DNA from: Ktedonobacteria bacterium
Lineage (GTDB): Bacteria; Chloroflexota; Ktedonobacteria; Ktedonobacterales; JACDGC01
Direction: 5' to 3'
Length of the DNA stretch: 64,000 nt
Assembly (NCBI GenBank): GCA_027459785.1
Contig: DAIDGU010000053.1
Location: 62,001 to 126,000 of the forward strand
Shown: positions 8,609 through 17,590 of the stretch, one piece after another
Position numbering within the stretch: the stretch's first letter is position 1
Layout of the letters: every line of letters begins with the position of its first letter
Translations under genes and position numbers: made by a program
Notes under the pieces: generated by a model
The model's input: only the letters and a program-made list of their open reading frames with translations
What the model was told of the DNA's origin: nothing
The model's database searches: none

Positions 8609-9099
8609 CAGTCCCCCTCCTCCTGATCATCGTTCTGGTTCTCAACGGGCAGCATGGGGGCGGCGGGATCTGGCCCCTGTGCCAGGCGTGTCAGTAGCGC
8701 GAGCGACGCTTCATCCACCGTTGTCAAGGTATGCAAGGCTTGCGACACGGCGATTTCGCCGAAGTCTTGCACTAAGCCTCCCAGAATCGCGCGCGTCACC
8801 TGCATGATCAACTCATCGCGTGTTAGGGTCGCCTGGTACTCATAGGGGTAGGTACGCTGCCGACGGCGCAAGAAATGCTTCTCGACGAGGCGGTTCATGA
8901 CGGTCTGCACCGTTTTATAATTGGTCGCCGGTCCTAATCGCTGGCAGACCGCACCGATGGTCGTCCAGATCTGGTTGGTGTCCGCGTTCATGGACCATAC
9001 CGCTTCCAGGATATCGGCTTCCAGTGTACCTAGCACGCGCCGCAATCCCGTGCTATCCAGGCGAAAGGTGCGAATATCAGCCGCCTCGTCATCTGTCAT
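8608..9099 (-). CDS. BlaI/MecI/CopY-family transcriptional repressor (pair 1)
   Basis: 163 residues. Winged helix: LGTLEADILEAVW at the start, recognition helix region TNYKTVQTVMNRLVEKHFL and the wing RRRQRTYPYEYQA, all typical of the BlaI family; the C-terminal helices would dimerise. Coupled to the M56 gene by 1-nt overlap. It lies 38 bp after the CPxC membrane-protein gene, so the three may be co-transcribed from the divergent promoter at about 9680. A 7-bp half-site (GTCTTAC) sits at 9115-9121. The 19-bp inverted repeats found at five promoters in this window are good candidates for its operator. Confidence 0.9.
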   Translation of the reverse strand: MTDDEAADIRTFRLDSTGLRRVLGTLEADILEAVWSMNADTNQIWTTIGAVCQRLGPATNYKTVQTVMNRLVEKHFLRRRQRTYPYEYQATLTRDELIMQVTRAILGGLVQDFGEIAVSQALHTLTTVDEASLALLTRLAQGPDPAAPMLPVENQNDDQEEGD

Positions 9100-9137
9100 C
9101 GCCGTGGCTCCTCTGTCTTACGTGAATGTGCCGCTGA

Positions 9138-9599
9138 TTATCCCACCACCGGCTCGTGCGGTCGTGCAGCTGGGGCGACGGGGCAACCCTTCCGCAGCAC
9201 ATGCACCCGCAGCCCGATGGTAACACCAAGGATCGCAAGCGACGCGACGCCCAGGAACGGGCGCACGGGATTGAAAAAGGTCATCGCCCCGCCCACTCCC
9301 AACAACAGAACCACCAGCTTGTTGCAGATGGGGCAACCAACCGAAAAGAAAGACAAGAGCATCCCGATAACACCGGAAGAGCCGTCGTTTTGCCGCTGTG
9401 GCAGCGGAAATAATAGGGTCAGCGCCACCAGTGGACCGATTAACAGCACCGAGGCAAGCCAGATTACATAATCCAGCGGCGCGGTGGGCGTCATGCGAAT
9501 GAAGAAGTGATTCGGAATCAATACCGTTGGTATGCCGATCACCACTGCTGCTCCCACACTGGCTAAGACGGCGATGCCCCAAAAACGCCAGGTAAACAT
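9138..9599 (-). CDS. Small membrane protein with CPxC motif
   Basis: 153 residues, about four transmembrane helices (roughly 8-28, 43-63, 75-105, 113-132). A membrane-embedded FFSVGCPICNKLVV places Cys89 and Cys92 in a CPIC motif; a third cysteine (139) follows the last helix. Such a motif suggests thiol or metal chemistry at the membrane, but I do not recognise the family. It is transcribed away from the gene at 9780, with two operator-like repeats between them, and precedes the blaI-like/M56 pair on the same strand. Confidence 0.75.
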   Translation of the reverse strand: MFTWRFWGIAVLASVGAAVVIGIPTVLIPNHFFIRMTPTAPLDYVIWLASVLLIGPLVALTLLFPLPQRQNDGSSGVIGMLLSFFSVGCPICNKLVVLLLGVGGAMTFFNPVRPFLGVASLAILGVTIGLRVHVLRKGCPVAPAARPHEPVVG

Positions 9600-9637
9600 G
9601 GAGAACCCTTTCGCAAATCGTTGATGTGTACATCAGT

Positions 9638-9708
9638 TTGACTGACGCCGGCACATGTCTTATACTGTGTACAAAAGTCTTATACCACGTAAGACTTACA
9701 GAAAACAA
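9638..9708. promoter_or_regulatory. Divergent promoters with two BlaI-like operators
   Basis: Plus strand: TTGACT (9638-9643), 17 bp, TATACT (9661-9666), reading to the gene at 9780. Minus strand: TTGTTT (9703-9708), 18 bp, TATAAG (9679-9684), reading to the CPxC gene. Operator-like repeats cover both -10 boxes: 9677-9695 GTCTTATACCACGTAAGAC (13 of 14 arm positions match the consensus) and a weaker copy at 9657-9675. Confidence 0.7.
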
Positions 9709-9779
9709 GAGTGGATGCCGCGCGTTATCGTGTTTTCATGGTACACGCCCAAGTACGCAAAAGCAAGAGGTACTCACGC

Positions 9780-10523
9780 ATGCAGTGGTGGTCACGCTTC
9801 TGGGAATATCTGACGATGCCGCAGCCAGAACCTCTCAGCGGGTTGGGTTGGACGTTGGTCAGCATCAGTTTATTCGTCGCGGTGGGTGGTCTACTGCTAG
9901 TCGTCGCTCCCGCGCTGATCACCCCACCCGCCTGGCGGCGCACTGGCAGCCGGCGGCTGGGTCCGTATGAGAAAGCCTTGCGTGCCGAGTGGCGGGTCAA
10001 AGTAGGAGCCGGCATCACGAGCCTCGCTTGCGGCTTCCTCGCGTCGTTGCTCCTGCACCTGCTGGGGACGCCCGGCTTGCGCATGCGCCTACTGCCGGCG
10101 CTCGTCATTGCCAGCGCGCTGATCAGCACCGGCATCGCGCTGGTCTACTACGTAGTTTGGTTTCCTCGGCTATTACGTGAAAGCCAGCGCCTGGACAAGC
10201 GCGAAGCCATGAACACCGCCAAAGGGAAGCCCAAAACGCGCATGGTGGCGACCGAGGTGAAACGCCAGGCGGGAGCCTTCGCCATGCCCACGAAAGCGAT
10301 CATCGCCGCGTTGACTGCGATCTTTGTCTTCTATCTCCCTTATGCTGGTGTCTCGGTCCAAGACGGCCACGATCACATCATGCATATGCTGGGCGCGTTC
10401 TTCGTCGCTCCTTTCGCTGGGTATCTCATCGGTCTGGCGCTCAGTCTGGGGCAAGGGTTGCCGGACGGCTTCTTGCTACTGAAACTGCAACGCAAGCCGA
10501 GCAAACCACGGGCATCAGCATAG
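9780..10523 (+). CDS. Multi-pass membrane protein of unknown function
   Basis: 247 residues with about six hydrophobic segments (GWTLVSISLFVAVGGLLLVV, a pair near 80-130, then IIAALTAIFVFYLPYAGVSV and HMLGAFFVAPFAGYLIGLAL). A histidine cluster DGHDHIMHM precedes the last helix and could bind metal. The start at 9780 has AAGAGG about 7 nt upstream; an in-frame GTG at 9711 lies too close to the promoter. No family recognised. It is divergent from the CPxC gene and shares its operator region. Confidence 0.65.
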   Translation: MQWWSRFWEYLTMPQPEPLSGLGWTLVSISLFVAVGGLLLVVAPALITPPAWRRTGSRRLGPYEKALRAEWRVKVGAGITSLACGFLASLLLHLLGTPGLRMRLLPALVIASALISTGIALVYYVVWFPRLLRESQRLDKREAMNTAKGKPKTRMVATEVKRQAGAFAMPTKAIIAALTAIFVFYLPYAGVSVQDGHDHIMHMLGAFFVAPFAGYLIGLALSLGQGLPDGFLLLKLQRKPSKPRASA

Positions 10524-10573
10524 GGGTCGGCTGTCAAGCTTCTTTAAAGCATACGGCCCGTTGGTGGTAGCGA

Positions 10574-10939
10574 TTAGTTGTGCTGCCAACCCAACGTGGT
10601 CCAATCTATAGAAAGTTGGCAGAAGGCCGGTGTAGGCTGATCTTCCGGCGGCGTGTTACCTGCATCCAAAATGGCTTGGCGGATGCTCGCTCCCACTTCA
10701 AAATGCAGATGGCACGCTTCGGTGAGATCAGCGACCTGGCGCGTGTGCAGCAGGTGTTGCACGAGCAATGTGCGCGCCATATTCGCCGCCAATTCTTCGC
10801 GATTCATCCAATCGAAAATTGCCTGCCACACGGTCACGCCTTTGCGGCGCGCGATAGCCTGCGCCGTTTCCCCATTATAGAGGCCGCGTAGCCCCCAATC
10901 TAGGAATTCGATCGAGCGAAAGAATTGCTCCATTTGCAT
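10574..10939 (-). CDS. Stand-alone DinD-like C-terminal domain
   Basis: 121 residues. The sequence FLDWGLRGLYNGETAQAIAR, ELAANMARTLLVQHLL and HFEVGASIRQAILDAGNTPPEDQPTP follows the C-terminal half of DNA-damage-inducible protein D, whose family consensus has ELAANLFR...HYEVG..VRQTI.ELGGTMPEDLPTP. The N-terminal BRO/antirepressor domain is missing. A GAAAGGAG site precedes the ATG, so it seems to be a real short gene and not a decayed end. Function unknown; a fuller relative lies at 59432. Confidence 0.72.
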   Translation of the reverse strand: MQMEQFFRSIEFLDWGLRGLYNGETAQAIARRKGVTVWQAIFDWMNREELAANMARTLLVQHLLHTRQVADLTEACHLHFEVGASIRQAILDAGNTPPEDQPTPAFCQLSIDWTTLGWQHN

Positions 10940-11011
10940 CGCCTACTGCTCCTTTCCATGCACTGGTCATCACTGATCATCGATTAGGCTGATTCACATT
11001 GCTTTTGCATA

Positions 11012-13843
11012 TCAGCATGATGGCACCGGCACGCTGATCATCCGATTCGTGGTGAGCGCGCCTTGGACCTGCGCCAGCGGCTCGCCGCCGCAGGCAGAGG
11101 TGATGGTGAGTACGATGCTGGTGCCAACCCCTGATTGTGGCTGTACATGGATGGTGTAACGCCCTTGCTTGACCGCGTTGGGAATAATCCATGACAGGGT
11201 AGGATTCAGCGTGCCATCTGAGGACCACCTGACCAGCCCAGTCGTAGGATCGACCGACCAGTAGTAGCGCAGAAAGCCGCCGAAGTAGGTGTGGTTGGGA
11301 ACATCAGCGACATATTGGCCGGCAAAGCCAGCAGAACTGGCTTGCAGTAAGGCATCAGGGGGTGTATAGACACGCCAATATTCGACATATTTGTTGAAAT
11401 ACCCCGCGTTGTACACCGTTGCATAGATCGCTTGCTTTGTCTGATCCGTTGGTTGTCCGGTGACAGGATCAAGACTACCATGCAGCATTGGAATGGTGAA
11501 GCGATAGCCTGCCTGGAACGTGTGCAAGGCGCTCCCATCGCGCTGGAGTTGGATCTGATCGACCAATTGCAGATGGACATAGGGTTCCAGCTTCCACCCG
11601 GTTTCATCCGCGCGGCTCATCATCAATGCGTCATCTGTCCCCTGAAAGACCTCGTTCGATACCTGATCGTGGCGCAAAAACCCTTCCGCGGCAGCATCGG
11701 CGGGATAAACACTGGCGGATCGATCGCCGTTGGCAAACGCCAACGGGCCGGCATTGGCAGCCTGGTTCGCCGTCGGATCCGTGAAGTAGATTTGGATGTC
11801 CTTAGTATGCAGATCTTGCACTAGGTCACCGACAAAGCGCAGCAGTGCCGTTTTGGGCAGCGACCGCAGCCGTTCTTGCAGCGCCTGCGTGACCAATGCC
11901 GTGAAACGCTTTGTCGCGTCCGAAACCTGCGCACCACACGGCTGGTTGCCGACTTTACGCCCCGCAACGGTTTCTTGGTAATAGTGGATCAGGCGCTGCA
12001 AGTTGGCGGAGGTCACTTGCTGGCGATAGGGGCAGCCTATGGTCAGGGGTCCCGTGATGTCCAGCAACTGAGCGATGACCCGCGATTGGATAGCGATTAC
12101 GCCGGCCATTGGGATGCGTTGCGCCGCGAACCCTGTGATTTCCCCTTTGGCATTGGTGATCGGCAAACGATCACCGCCAGCATAACAAGCTGCGTTGCTT
12201 ATCGGCTGGGTAGCGCCATCGGGGCAATCGTAATACTGATACGGCGGTGGGTTGGGAACGGTAGGTACACTCAGTTCCTCATTGTGCAGATACCAAAGGG
12301 CATAGCGTGCCGCTTGCGGGAAATCCGGCGATAGGCCGGAATTACGCATGGCCCAGCCCAATTCGGTGCTGTCAAACCAAGGTTCGAGGTTCGCCAAAGA
12401 CAGGTTATCATAGACCCGATACCGCTGGGTATTTGGCCCCGAATATGTCACCGGTTCAAGATAATGATACACATCTTGCAAGGCGATATGGCTGATGCGC
12501 CCGCCGTTGACGCCAATGACGGCGTATTGCCCCTGAAAGCCCCCAACGGGGCGGATCTCGGCGTTGTCGAGGGTCATCAGCAGATAGCCGACCGGGCCGT
12601 GGGTGATGCCCAGCAGCGTAGCCGCCGTCGAATTTGGCAGGTCCAAAAACTGCGTCATGACGTTGAGCGCGTTGGGCAGATATTGCGCGCCTTGTAACAG
12701 CGGCAGGATCTCGCCCTGTTGCTTGGACGAGAGCGCCGCCACCAGGATGTTGGGCGGCGTCGCCTTGATCAGATCGATCATCTGCGCCAGCGTCGGCTGG
12801 ATTTGTTGGATGCTGCTGGCGATCTGGGCGAGATCGTCGGCCCCCAGGAGGGGCGTGTTGTTGGTGGTGCTGGAGGTGGCGATGGGCGAGGCGGTCAGCA
12901 CCTTTGAGACGCTCACCAGCGTCGGCACCAGCGTCAGCAACATCTGCATGCCCACGATGCCGATATTGCTCAGCGCCAGACCGCTCTGCAACTTTGGCGC
13001 GACCTGGGGTACGCTGCCGGCCAGGGACAGAATGAAGTCAGGATGCGCCAGGCGGTCGTGCAGCGCCTGCATGTCATAGCGCGCGTGGTTGAGGTCGTTG
13101 CGCGCCGCCGCATCACGCTGGGCATCGGTCATCTGCGGCGCGCCTTTGCTCATACCAAGATCAGCACCCACATGCGTCAGCGAGTTCACCGCATCGGTCG
13201 CCAGTCCCTTGATCGAGAGGTAATCCGCCAGACCGGCTAGGCCCGTCCCCAGGCTCGTCAGCAAGACGACCCCCAGCAGGCACAGCGCCACCAGCACGCG
13301 CATCGCCCGTTGCGTCGGCTGCACCTCCTTGGCAAACTTGTGTTGTACCCAATTGAAGAACTGGATAACTGCGGCATGCTCTTTGCCGCCCGCCTTCTTG
13401 CCGGGACGTGGCAGGCTCACTTCCAGGGCGACGGAGGCCATCGTATAGGGATCGGGTCCGCCACCCCAAAGGTCGCGGCGCACCTCATCATCGCTCGCGC
13501 CATACCCGGCGCTCGGATAGTTCATGATATCAGCGACGGCCAAATCGGTTGCGGTCCACTGCACCCAGTCACGTCGCCAGGGATTGCGCCGGGGAGGGGC
13601 GGATGGATAAGGATCATTCCAGCCCGTCGCAGCAACATCTTCATCCCAAGCAGCATGTTCGTCGTGCGGTTCTGGGAAGCGTGGTATCCCTGTTGTTCCA
13701 CGCGCCTCGCCAGGATGATGGCGAGCGGCGAGCGGTTCTTCGTCCCGGTGCCGCACTGGGGCTGCTGCCGGTGATTGCTGTTTGCGCTCCCTGGTAATGG
13801 GCGGTAGGAATTGTGGGCGGTGTGAGCGCTGTGAATGGTGCAT
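11012..13843 (-). CDS. DUF4012 envelope protein
   Basis: 943 residues: a Pro/Arg-rich cytoplasmic N-terminus, one transmembrane helix at about 180-205 (VLVALCLLGVVLLTSLGTGL), then a large extracytoplasmic part. DUF4012 features at about 420-600: DNAEIRPVGGFQGQYAVIGV, SGLSPDFPQAARYALWYLHN, GVIAIQSRVIAQLLDITGPL. The family is common in Gram-positive and Chloroflexota surfaces; function unknown. The frame is open to a TTG at 13939, but that lies only about 5 nt after the predicted transcription start, so ATG 13843 is preferred. Its promoter carries the best copy of the 19-bp operator-like repeat. Confidence 0.85.
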   Translation of the reverse strand: MHHSQRSHRPQFLPPITRERKQQSPAAAPVRHRDEEPLAARHHPGEARGTTGIPRFPEPHDEHAAWDEDVAATGWNDPYPSAPPRRNPWRRDWVQWTATDLAVADIMNYPSAGYGASDDEVRRDLWGGGPDPYTMASVALEVSLPRPGKKAGGKEHAAVIQFFNWVQHKFAKEVQPTQRAMRVLVALCLLGVVLLTSLGTGLAGLADYLSIKGLATDAVNSLTHVGADLGMSKGAPQMTDAQRDAAARNDLNHARYDMQALHDRLAHPDFILSLAGSVPQVAPKLQSGLALSNIGIVGMQMLLTLVPTLVSVSKVLTASPIATSSTTNNTPLLGADDLAQIASSIQQIQPTLAQMIDLIKATPPNILVAALSSKQQGEILPLLQGAQYLPNALNVMTQFLDLPNSTAATLLGITHGPVGYLLMTLDNAEIRPVGGFQGQYAVIGVNGGRISHIALQDVYHYLEPVTYSGPNTQRYRVYDNLSLANLEPWFDSTELGWAMRNSGLSPDFPQAARYALWYLHNEELSVPTVPNPPPYQYYDCPDGATQPISNAACYAGGDRLPITNAKGEITGFAAQRIPMAGVIAIQSRVIAQLLDITGPLTIGCPYRQQVTSANLQRLIHYYQETVAGRKVGNQPCGAQVSDATKRFTALVTQALQERLRSLPKTALLRFVGDLVQDLHTKDIQIYFTDPTANQAANAGPLAFANGDRSASVYPADAAAEGFLRHDQVSNEVFQGTDDALMMSRADETGWKLEPYVHLQLVDQIQLQRDGSALHTFQAGYRFTIPMLHGSLDPVTGQPTDQTKQAIYATVYNAGYFNKYVEYWRVYTPPDALLQASSAGFAGQYVADVPNHTYFGGFLRYYWSVDPTTGLVRWSSDGTLNPTLSWIIPNAVKQGRYTIHVQPQSGVGTSIVLTITSACGGEPLAQVQGALTTNRMISVPVPSC

Positions 13844-13941
13844 ACTCAACTGCAAGCCTCTCGGTGAGTAACGACACTGCCAGATTTGTCGGAAAGGATC
13901 GATATCCTGCGAGATCCAACCAGCGTATGCGCCACTCAAAA

Positions 13942-13979
13942 GTCTTACTCATTGTAAGACAGAAGCCTTAAAGCGGCAA
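13942..13979 (-). promoter_or_regulatory. Promoter with perfect 19-bp BlaI-like operator (DUF4012 gene)
   Basis: Minus strand: -35 TTGCCG (13974-13979), 17 bp, -10 TACAAT (13951-13956). The -10 lies inside GTCTTACTCATTGTAAGAC (13942-13960), a perfect inverted repeat with 7-bp arms and 5-bp spacer. Confidence 0.72.
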
Positions 13980-14147
13980 GTCATTTCCTCGCGCTTTAGA
14001 GAAGAGTGCTGCGGACCAAGGTCGCTCTGGGGGTGCAGTCACTAGGACATTTGGGCGGTTCATTCGCCAGTAATGAGCGCGAGTGCGATGAGCGTTGTCT
14101 GAAAAGACAGCAGATCGCTGCATGAGGGCGAAAGGAAGGTCTCCGCT

Positions 14148-14699
14148 ATGTCCCACCCGCCGGACGATCACACGCTCGTCTATCAGATTGCCAACGGCGA
14201 TCAGGATGCGCTGGCCGCGCTGGCACAACGCTATCACCAGGCGCTGGGCCGTTACCTGATGTACCTGTTGGGTGGGTCGGCGGTGGATATCGAAGACATC
14301 TTACAAGAAGTCTATCTGGCGGTGTGGCGTGGGGCAAGCAGCTATCGGGGAGATGCCCAGGTACGTACCTGGCTCTTCCACATCGCCCACAATTGCGCGC
14401 TCAACGCCCGACTTTCCACCGCACGCCGGCCTTTGGGGCGAGCCGAGCCGCTGGACGAGGTGACGGCAACGGTGCCTTCCCCGGAAGATGCCATCACCTC
14501 CGCCGTCGATCTCGCCGCCGCCCTGGCCGCGCTCGCGCACAAGCATCGTGTAGTGGTGGAATTGGTGGCCCGGCAAGGCTTTTCCATCGAAGAGGCAGCG
14601 CAGATCCTCGCCATTCCGTCCGGTACCGTGCGCAGCCGCCTAACCTACGCACGGCGAGCCTTGTTGCAACGCCTGGGAAAGGAACCGATCCATGAGTGA
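14148..14699 (+). CDS. ECF RNA polymerase sigma factor
   Basis: 183 residues. Region 2 includes DIEDILQEVYLAVWRGASSY and the -10 recognition helix YRGDAQVRTWLFHIAHN; region 4 has GFSIEEAAQILAIPSGTVRS followed by RLTYARRALLQRL. AAGG lies 9 nt before the ATG. The downstream anti-sigma-like gene overlaps by 8 nt, the standard sigma/anti-sigma pairing. It faces away from the DUF4012 gene. Confidence 0.93.
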   Translation: MSHPPDDHTLVYQIANGDQDALAALAQRYHQALGRYLMYLLGGSAVDIEDILQEVYLAVWRGASSYRGDAQVRTWLFHIAHNCALNARLSTARRPLGRAEPLDEVTATVPSPEDAITSAVDLAAALAALAHKHRVVVELVARQGFSIEEAAQILAIPSGTVRSRLTYARRALLQRLGKEPIHE

Positions 14700-16221
14700 A
14701 GATATTATCTGTATCGCCTGCCGCGACCTGCTGCCGCACGTTGTCAATGGTCACGCCAACCAGCACGCGCGTGATTTGGTCGAACAGCACGTGGCCACCT
14801 GCGCCATGTGCGAGCGTGAGTTGGTGGAATGGCAGATGCTCGCGCCAGCTTTCACCCATCCCCTGCCAGATGCTTTGCCTGCTGATTCTGTAGGGCGTGT
14901 GCTGGCACAGGTGCGCGCCCACATCGTCGCCGACGCTCCATTACCTGCCGGAGGAAGCCATATGGCACCAAGTGCAACGATGCCGCGCATTCCCACCACG
15001 CCCATACAACCGTTGACGCCCCCACAGCGCGCCCGCTCAATCCTGGTGAGCGTGGGGGCCGTGTTGCTGCTCAGCGCGCTCACCGCTGTCATCTTTGGCG
15101 TGCGCCCTCAGCCCGGCACGACAACACTCCCCGTGTCCGCCGCCCCCGTGACGGCAGCGCAACTCGCCGGTTTCGATCTGCGCGGGGTGGCCTTGCCATC
15201 AGCGACGGCAGGCTGGGCGGTGGGTGGCACGCTCCCCGATCCGCACTATAAGGGGCGCACGAGTCACGCGCCCTTTGTGCGCCCGATCCTCTTGCAGGAG
15301 CAAGAGGGCAAGTGGTATCGCGCGCCCGTCCCCGCCGGGCTGCTTGATCCCAGCATGGAACTGGTGAGCATCATCTTCGTGACCCCGACGGCGGGTTGGG
15401 CCATCGCCGTCAATCGCCTTCCACCGAATAGTGACGGCCTCCTCTTCAGTCAACTGCTGCATTACGACGGCTTACGATGGACAGTTCTGCCAACGCAATT
15501 TCCCGCGCATTTGAACGCGCTCGCCTTCACCGCACCGACGAATGGTTGGGCCGTGGGCGAACAAGCTGGCACGACCAGCCAGGCGCTGGTGCTGCACTTT
15601 GTTGGCACCACCTGGCAGACTGTGCAGAATCCGGCCTTCACGAACGTGTTGTTGACCGCCGTGGGAGCGACAGGGCATGATGTATGGGCCGCTGGCATGG
15701 ATTATGCCCATGCTACCGGCCCGGATGGCAATGTGCCGGAAGTCGTGCTGCACTTCGACGGCGAACGGTGGACCTCCACTGCGCTCACGCCGGCGCGGGT
15801 GCGCATCGCCGCCATCGCCCTGGCACCGGACGGATCGGGCTGGGCAGCTGGCACCGGCCCCCCTGCCGCGACCGCCAGCGGGGCCGGCGCACCCGGTAGC
15901 CAGGCGAACGCTGTGCTCTTGCATCTGCACGGCGGCATCTGGACCGAACAGAACATCTCCGGCAGCACGCCTGGTCAGAGCATCGCCGGTTGGAATGCTC
16001 TGGCGCTGACGGCTGGCGGGACTGGCTGGGTCGTGGGCAGTGGCGGCGCACGCCTGACGCTGCCAGTGCGCGGCAATCCCAGCCCCGCCGCCGTTGCCCC
16101 GCCGGACCAGCAGCTAGCATTGCAAGGGATCGCCCTGCGCGATGCCGCAGACGGTTGGGCCGTCGGTGCAGGTGGTATGCTGCAACTCGCGCAGGGAATA
16201 TGGCAGCGTTATACGCCATAA
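14692..16221 (+). CDS. Zinc-finger anti-sigma factor with extracytoplasmic beta-propeller-like domain
   Basis: 509 residues. Residues 5-45 (CIACRDLLPHVV...HVATCAMC) match the cysteine/histidine zf-HC2 anti-sigma domain. One transmembrane helix at about 115-137. Outside, seven W-A/V-x-G repeats recur every 40-60 residues (near 173, 233, 283, 331, 382, 443, 486: GWAVGG, GWAIAV, GWAVGE, VWAAGM, GWAAGT, GWVVGS, GWAVGA), consistent with a seven-bladed propeller. The gene overlaps the sigma gene by 8 nt with its own RBS (AAAGGA). Likely role: membrane sensor that holds the sigma factor and senses an external ligand through the propeller; ligand unknown. Confidence 0.85.
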   Translation: MSEDIICIACRDLLPHVVNGHANQHARDLVEQHVATCAMCERELVEWQMLAPAFTHPLPDALPADSVGRVLAQVRAHIVADAPLPAGGSHMAPSATMPRIPTTPIQPLTPPQRARSILVSVGAVLLLSALTAVIFGVRPQPGTTTLPVSAAPVTAAQLAGFDLRGVALPSATAGWAVGGTLPDPHYKGRTSHAPFVRPILLQEQEGKWYRAPVPAGLLDPSMELVSIIFVTPTAGWAIAVNRLPPNSDGLLFSQLLHYDGLRWTVLPTQFPAHLNALAFTAPTNGWAVGEQAGTTSQALVLHFVGTTWQTVQNPAFTNVLLTAVGATGHDVWAAGMDYAHATGPDGNVPEVVLHFDGERWTSTALTPARVRIAAIALAPDGSGWAAGTGPPAATASGAGAPGSQANAVLLHLHGGIWTEQNISGSTPGQSIAGWNALALTAGGTGWVVGSGGARLTLPVRGNPSPAAVAPPDQQLALQGIALRDAADGWAVGAGGMLQLAQGIWQRYTP

Positions 16222-16264
16222 TGGGTCAAGGAACGCCAGCTTTATAGGCGCGACCGGCGCGCAT

Positions 16265-17464
16265 TCACTCCGCACACTCCTGCCAGTCATCGGCGCGGTC
16301 GAAGCGCGGGGCCATCTCGATGTGGTTGCGATGAAAGTCCCAGTGAAATTCATAGCCGGCAGGCACCTGCACGCCGGCCAGCGTGAGGTTCGTGCGGGCG
16401 CGATACAGCGGCTCGAAGGGGCAATTAGCCATCGCCGCAATCGTCACCAGCGTGCCGGCTTGCTCACCGGCGGCAACCTCATCCAGATATTGCTGCGCGT
16501 TGGCGGAGAGCGTATTGCCCATCTTCGCGCACAATTCCCGCATCTCATCCGCGCCAAATGGTGTGCTACGTAATTCGGCGCGGGCCGAAGGCGCGGCGAC
16601 ACGCCAGAGATCATCGGGCATGATCCGCTGATCATGATATGTGGAACGCGGCGCGGCAGCGACCGGAGCCGGCGCGCCCTGCCAACCGGGCATCGCCACC
16701 ACCTGATTGAGCAGGAAGAGCGCCGCCAGCGCCTGCCACAACTGCGTTTCAGCTTGCTCATGCAGCTCCGGCGTGGTACTGCTTTGTGACACCTGCCCCA
16801 CCAGATCTTCACCGAAGCGCAGTTGCGACTCCGCTTCGGCCAACAGCCGTTGCAGCGCCGTCAGATGGGTGGCGATCTCCGCTGGCGCGGGCTGTGTGGC
16901 ATGGTCCACCGCTTGCTGGTATTCAGCCAGCAAGCCCGTCGCCCATTCGTGGACTTCGCGCGCCGCCGCGATCATCCCTTGCAAGTGGGGCAGCGGGCAG
17001 ACGTGGCCCTGCGCTTCGACACGCGCTGCCAGCGCCAACGGCAGCGATTGGGTGGCGGCGTAAGTAGGATCGGCGAGCGCCGCCGCTGCCGCCTGCACGT
17101 TAGGCTGGATCTGGTGGCAGAGCGCGTTGGCCTGATCATACGTCACGTGCGGCAGGAAGCCGGCAGCAGCCGGATCGGCGGCATCATTGGCCGCAAGCAA
17201 CTCCTGTACGATCACCTGATTGGTACGCGCGGCGCGCACGAAAGCGAGCGCATACCGATACTGGGCGTATGCTTCCCAGGGCATCGTACCACCGCTGATC
17301 GCCTGGGCGATGCGCTCATCCACCTGTTGCCAGAGATCGGCGATCTGGCTGGCGGCATTGAGATAGCCGCGCACATTCGCGTCGCTCACCTCGCCGCGCA
17401 ACACCTGCGCGTAAAAGTTGCGCACGCCGTGACCCATCCCTCCGATAAAACTTTTGGCCGGCAT
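16265..17464 (-). CDS. Hypothetical soluble helical protein
   Basis: 399 residues, Ala/Gln-rich and largely helical, no signal peptide or transmembrane segment. It has scattered cysteines (CHQIQ, VCPLP, ELCAK, NCPFE, QECAE) but no clear metal motif. AAAGGAG lies 9 nt before the ATG, supporting the start. Convergent with the anti-sigma gene. Family not recognised; the C-terminus (GYEFHWDFHRNHIEM) is the most distinctive stretch. Confidence 0.7.
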   Translation of the reverse strand: MPAKSFIGGMGHGVRNFYAQVLRGEVSDANVRGYLNAASQIADLWQQVDERIAQAISGGTMPWEAYAQYRYALAFVRAARTNQVIVQELLAANDAADPAAAGFLPHVTYDQANALCHQIQPNVQAAAAALADPTYAATQSLPLALAARVEAQGHVCPLPHLQGMIAAAREVHEWATGLLAEYQQAVDHATQPAPAEIATHLTALQRLLAEAESQLRFGEDLVGQVSQSSTTPELHEQAETQLWQALAALFLLNQVVAMPGWQGAPAPVAAAPRSTYHDQRIMPDDLWRVAAPSARAELRSTPFGADEMRELCAKMGNTLSANAQQYLDEVAAGEQAGTLVTIAAMANCPFEPLYRARTNLTLAGVQVPAGYEFHWDFHRNHIEMAPRFDRADDWQECAE

Positions 17465-17590
17465 GGTGATGCTCCTTTGCAGAAAACGTTTCTGTGTTGC
17501 ACCATAGCACGGTCACTCTGGCAATGACAAGGGGATACATCATCCAGCGGTATATAAAGCGGTAGATTCCCTAAGACACAGGGCATGCTA

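Noticed and set aside
7697-9099. Beta-lactam resistance locus
   Set aside because: The M56 protein has no penicillin-sensor domain and no beta-lactamase or PBP gene is near.
9115-9133. Further copy of the BlaI-like operator upstream of blaI
   Set aside because: Only the left arm (GTCTTAC) is present; counted as a half-site, not as an operator.
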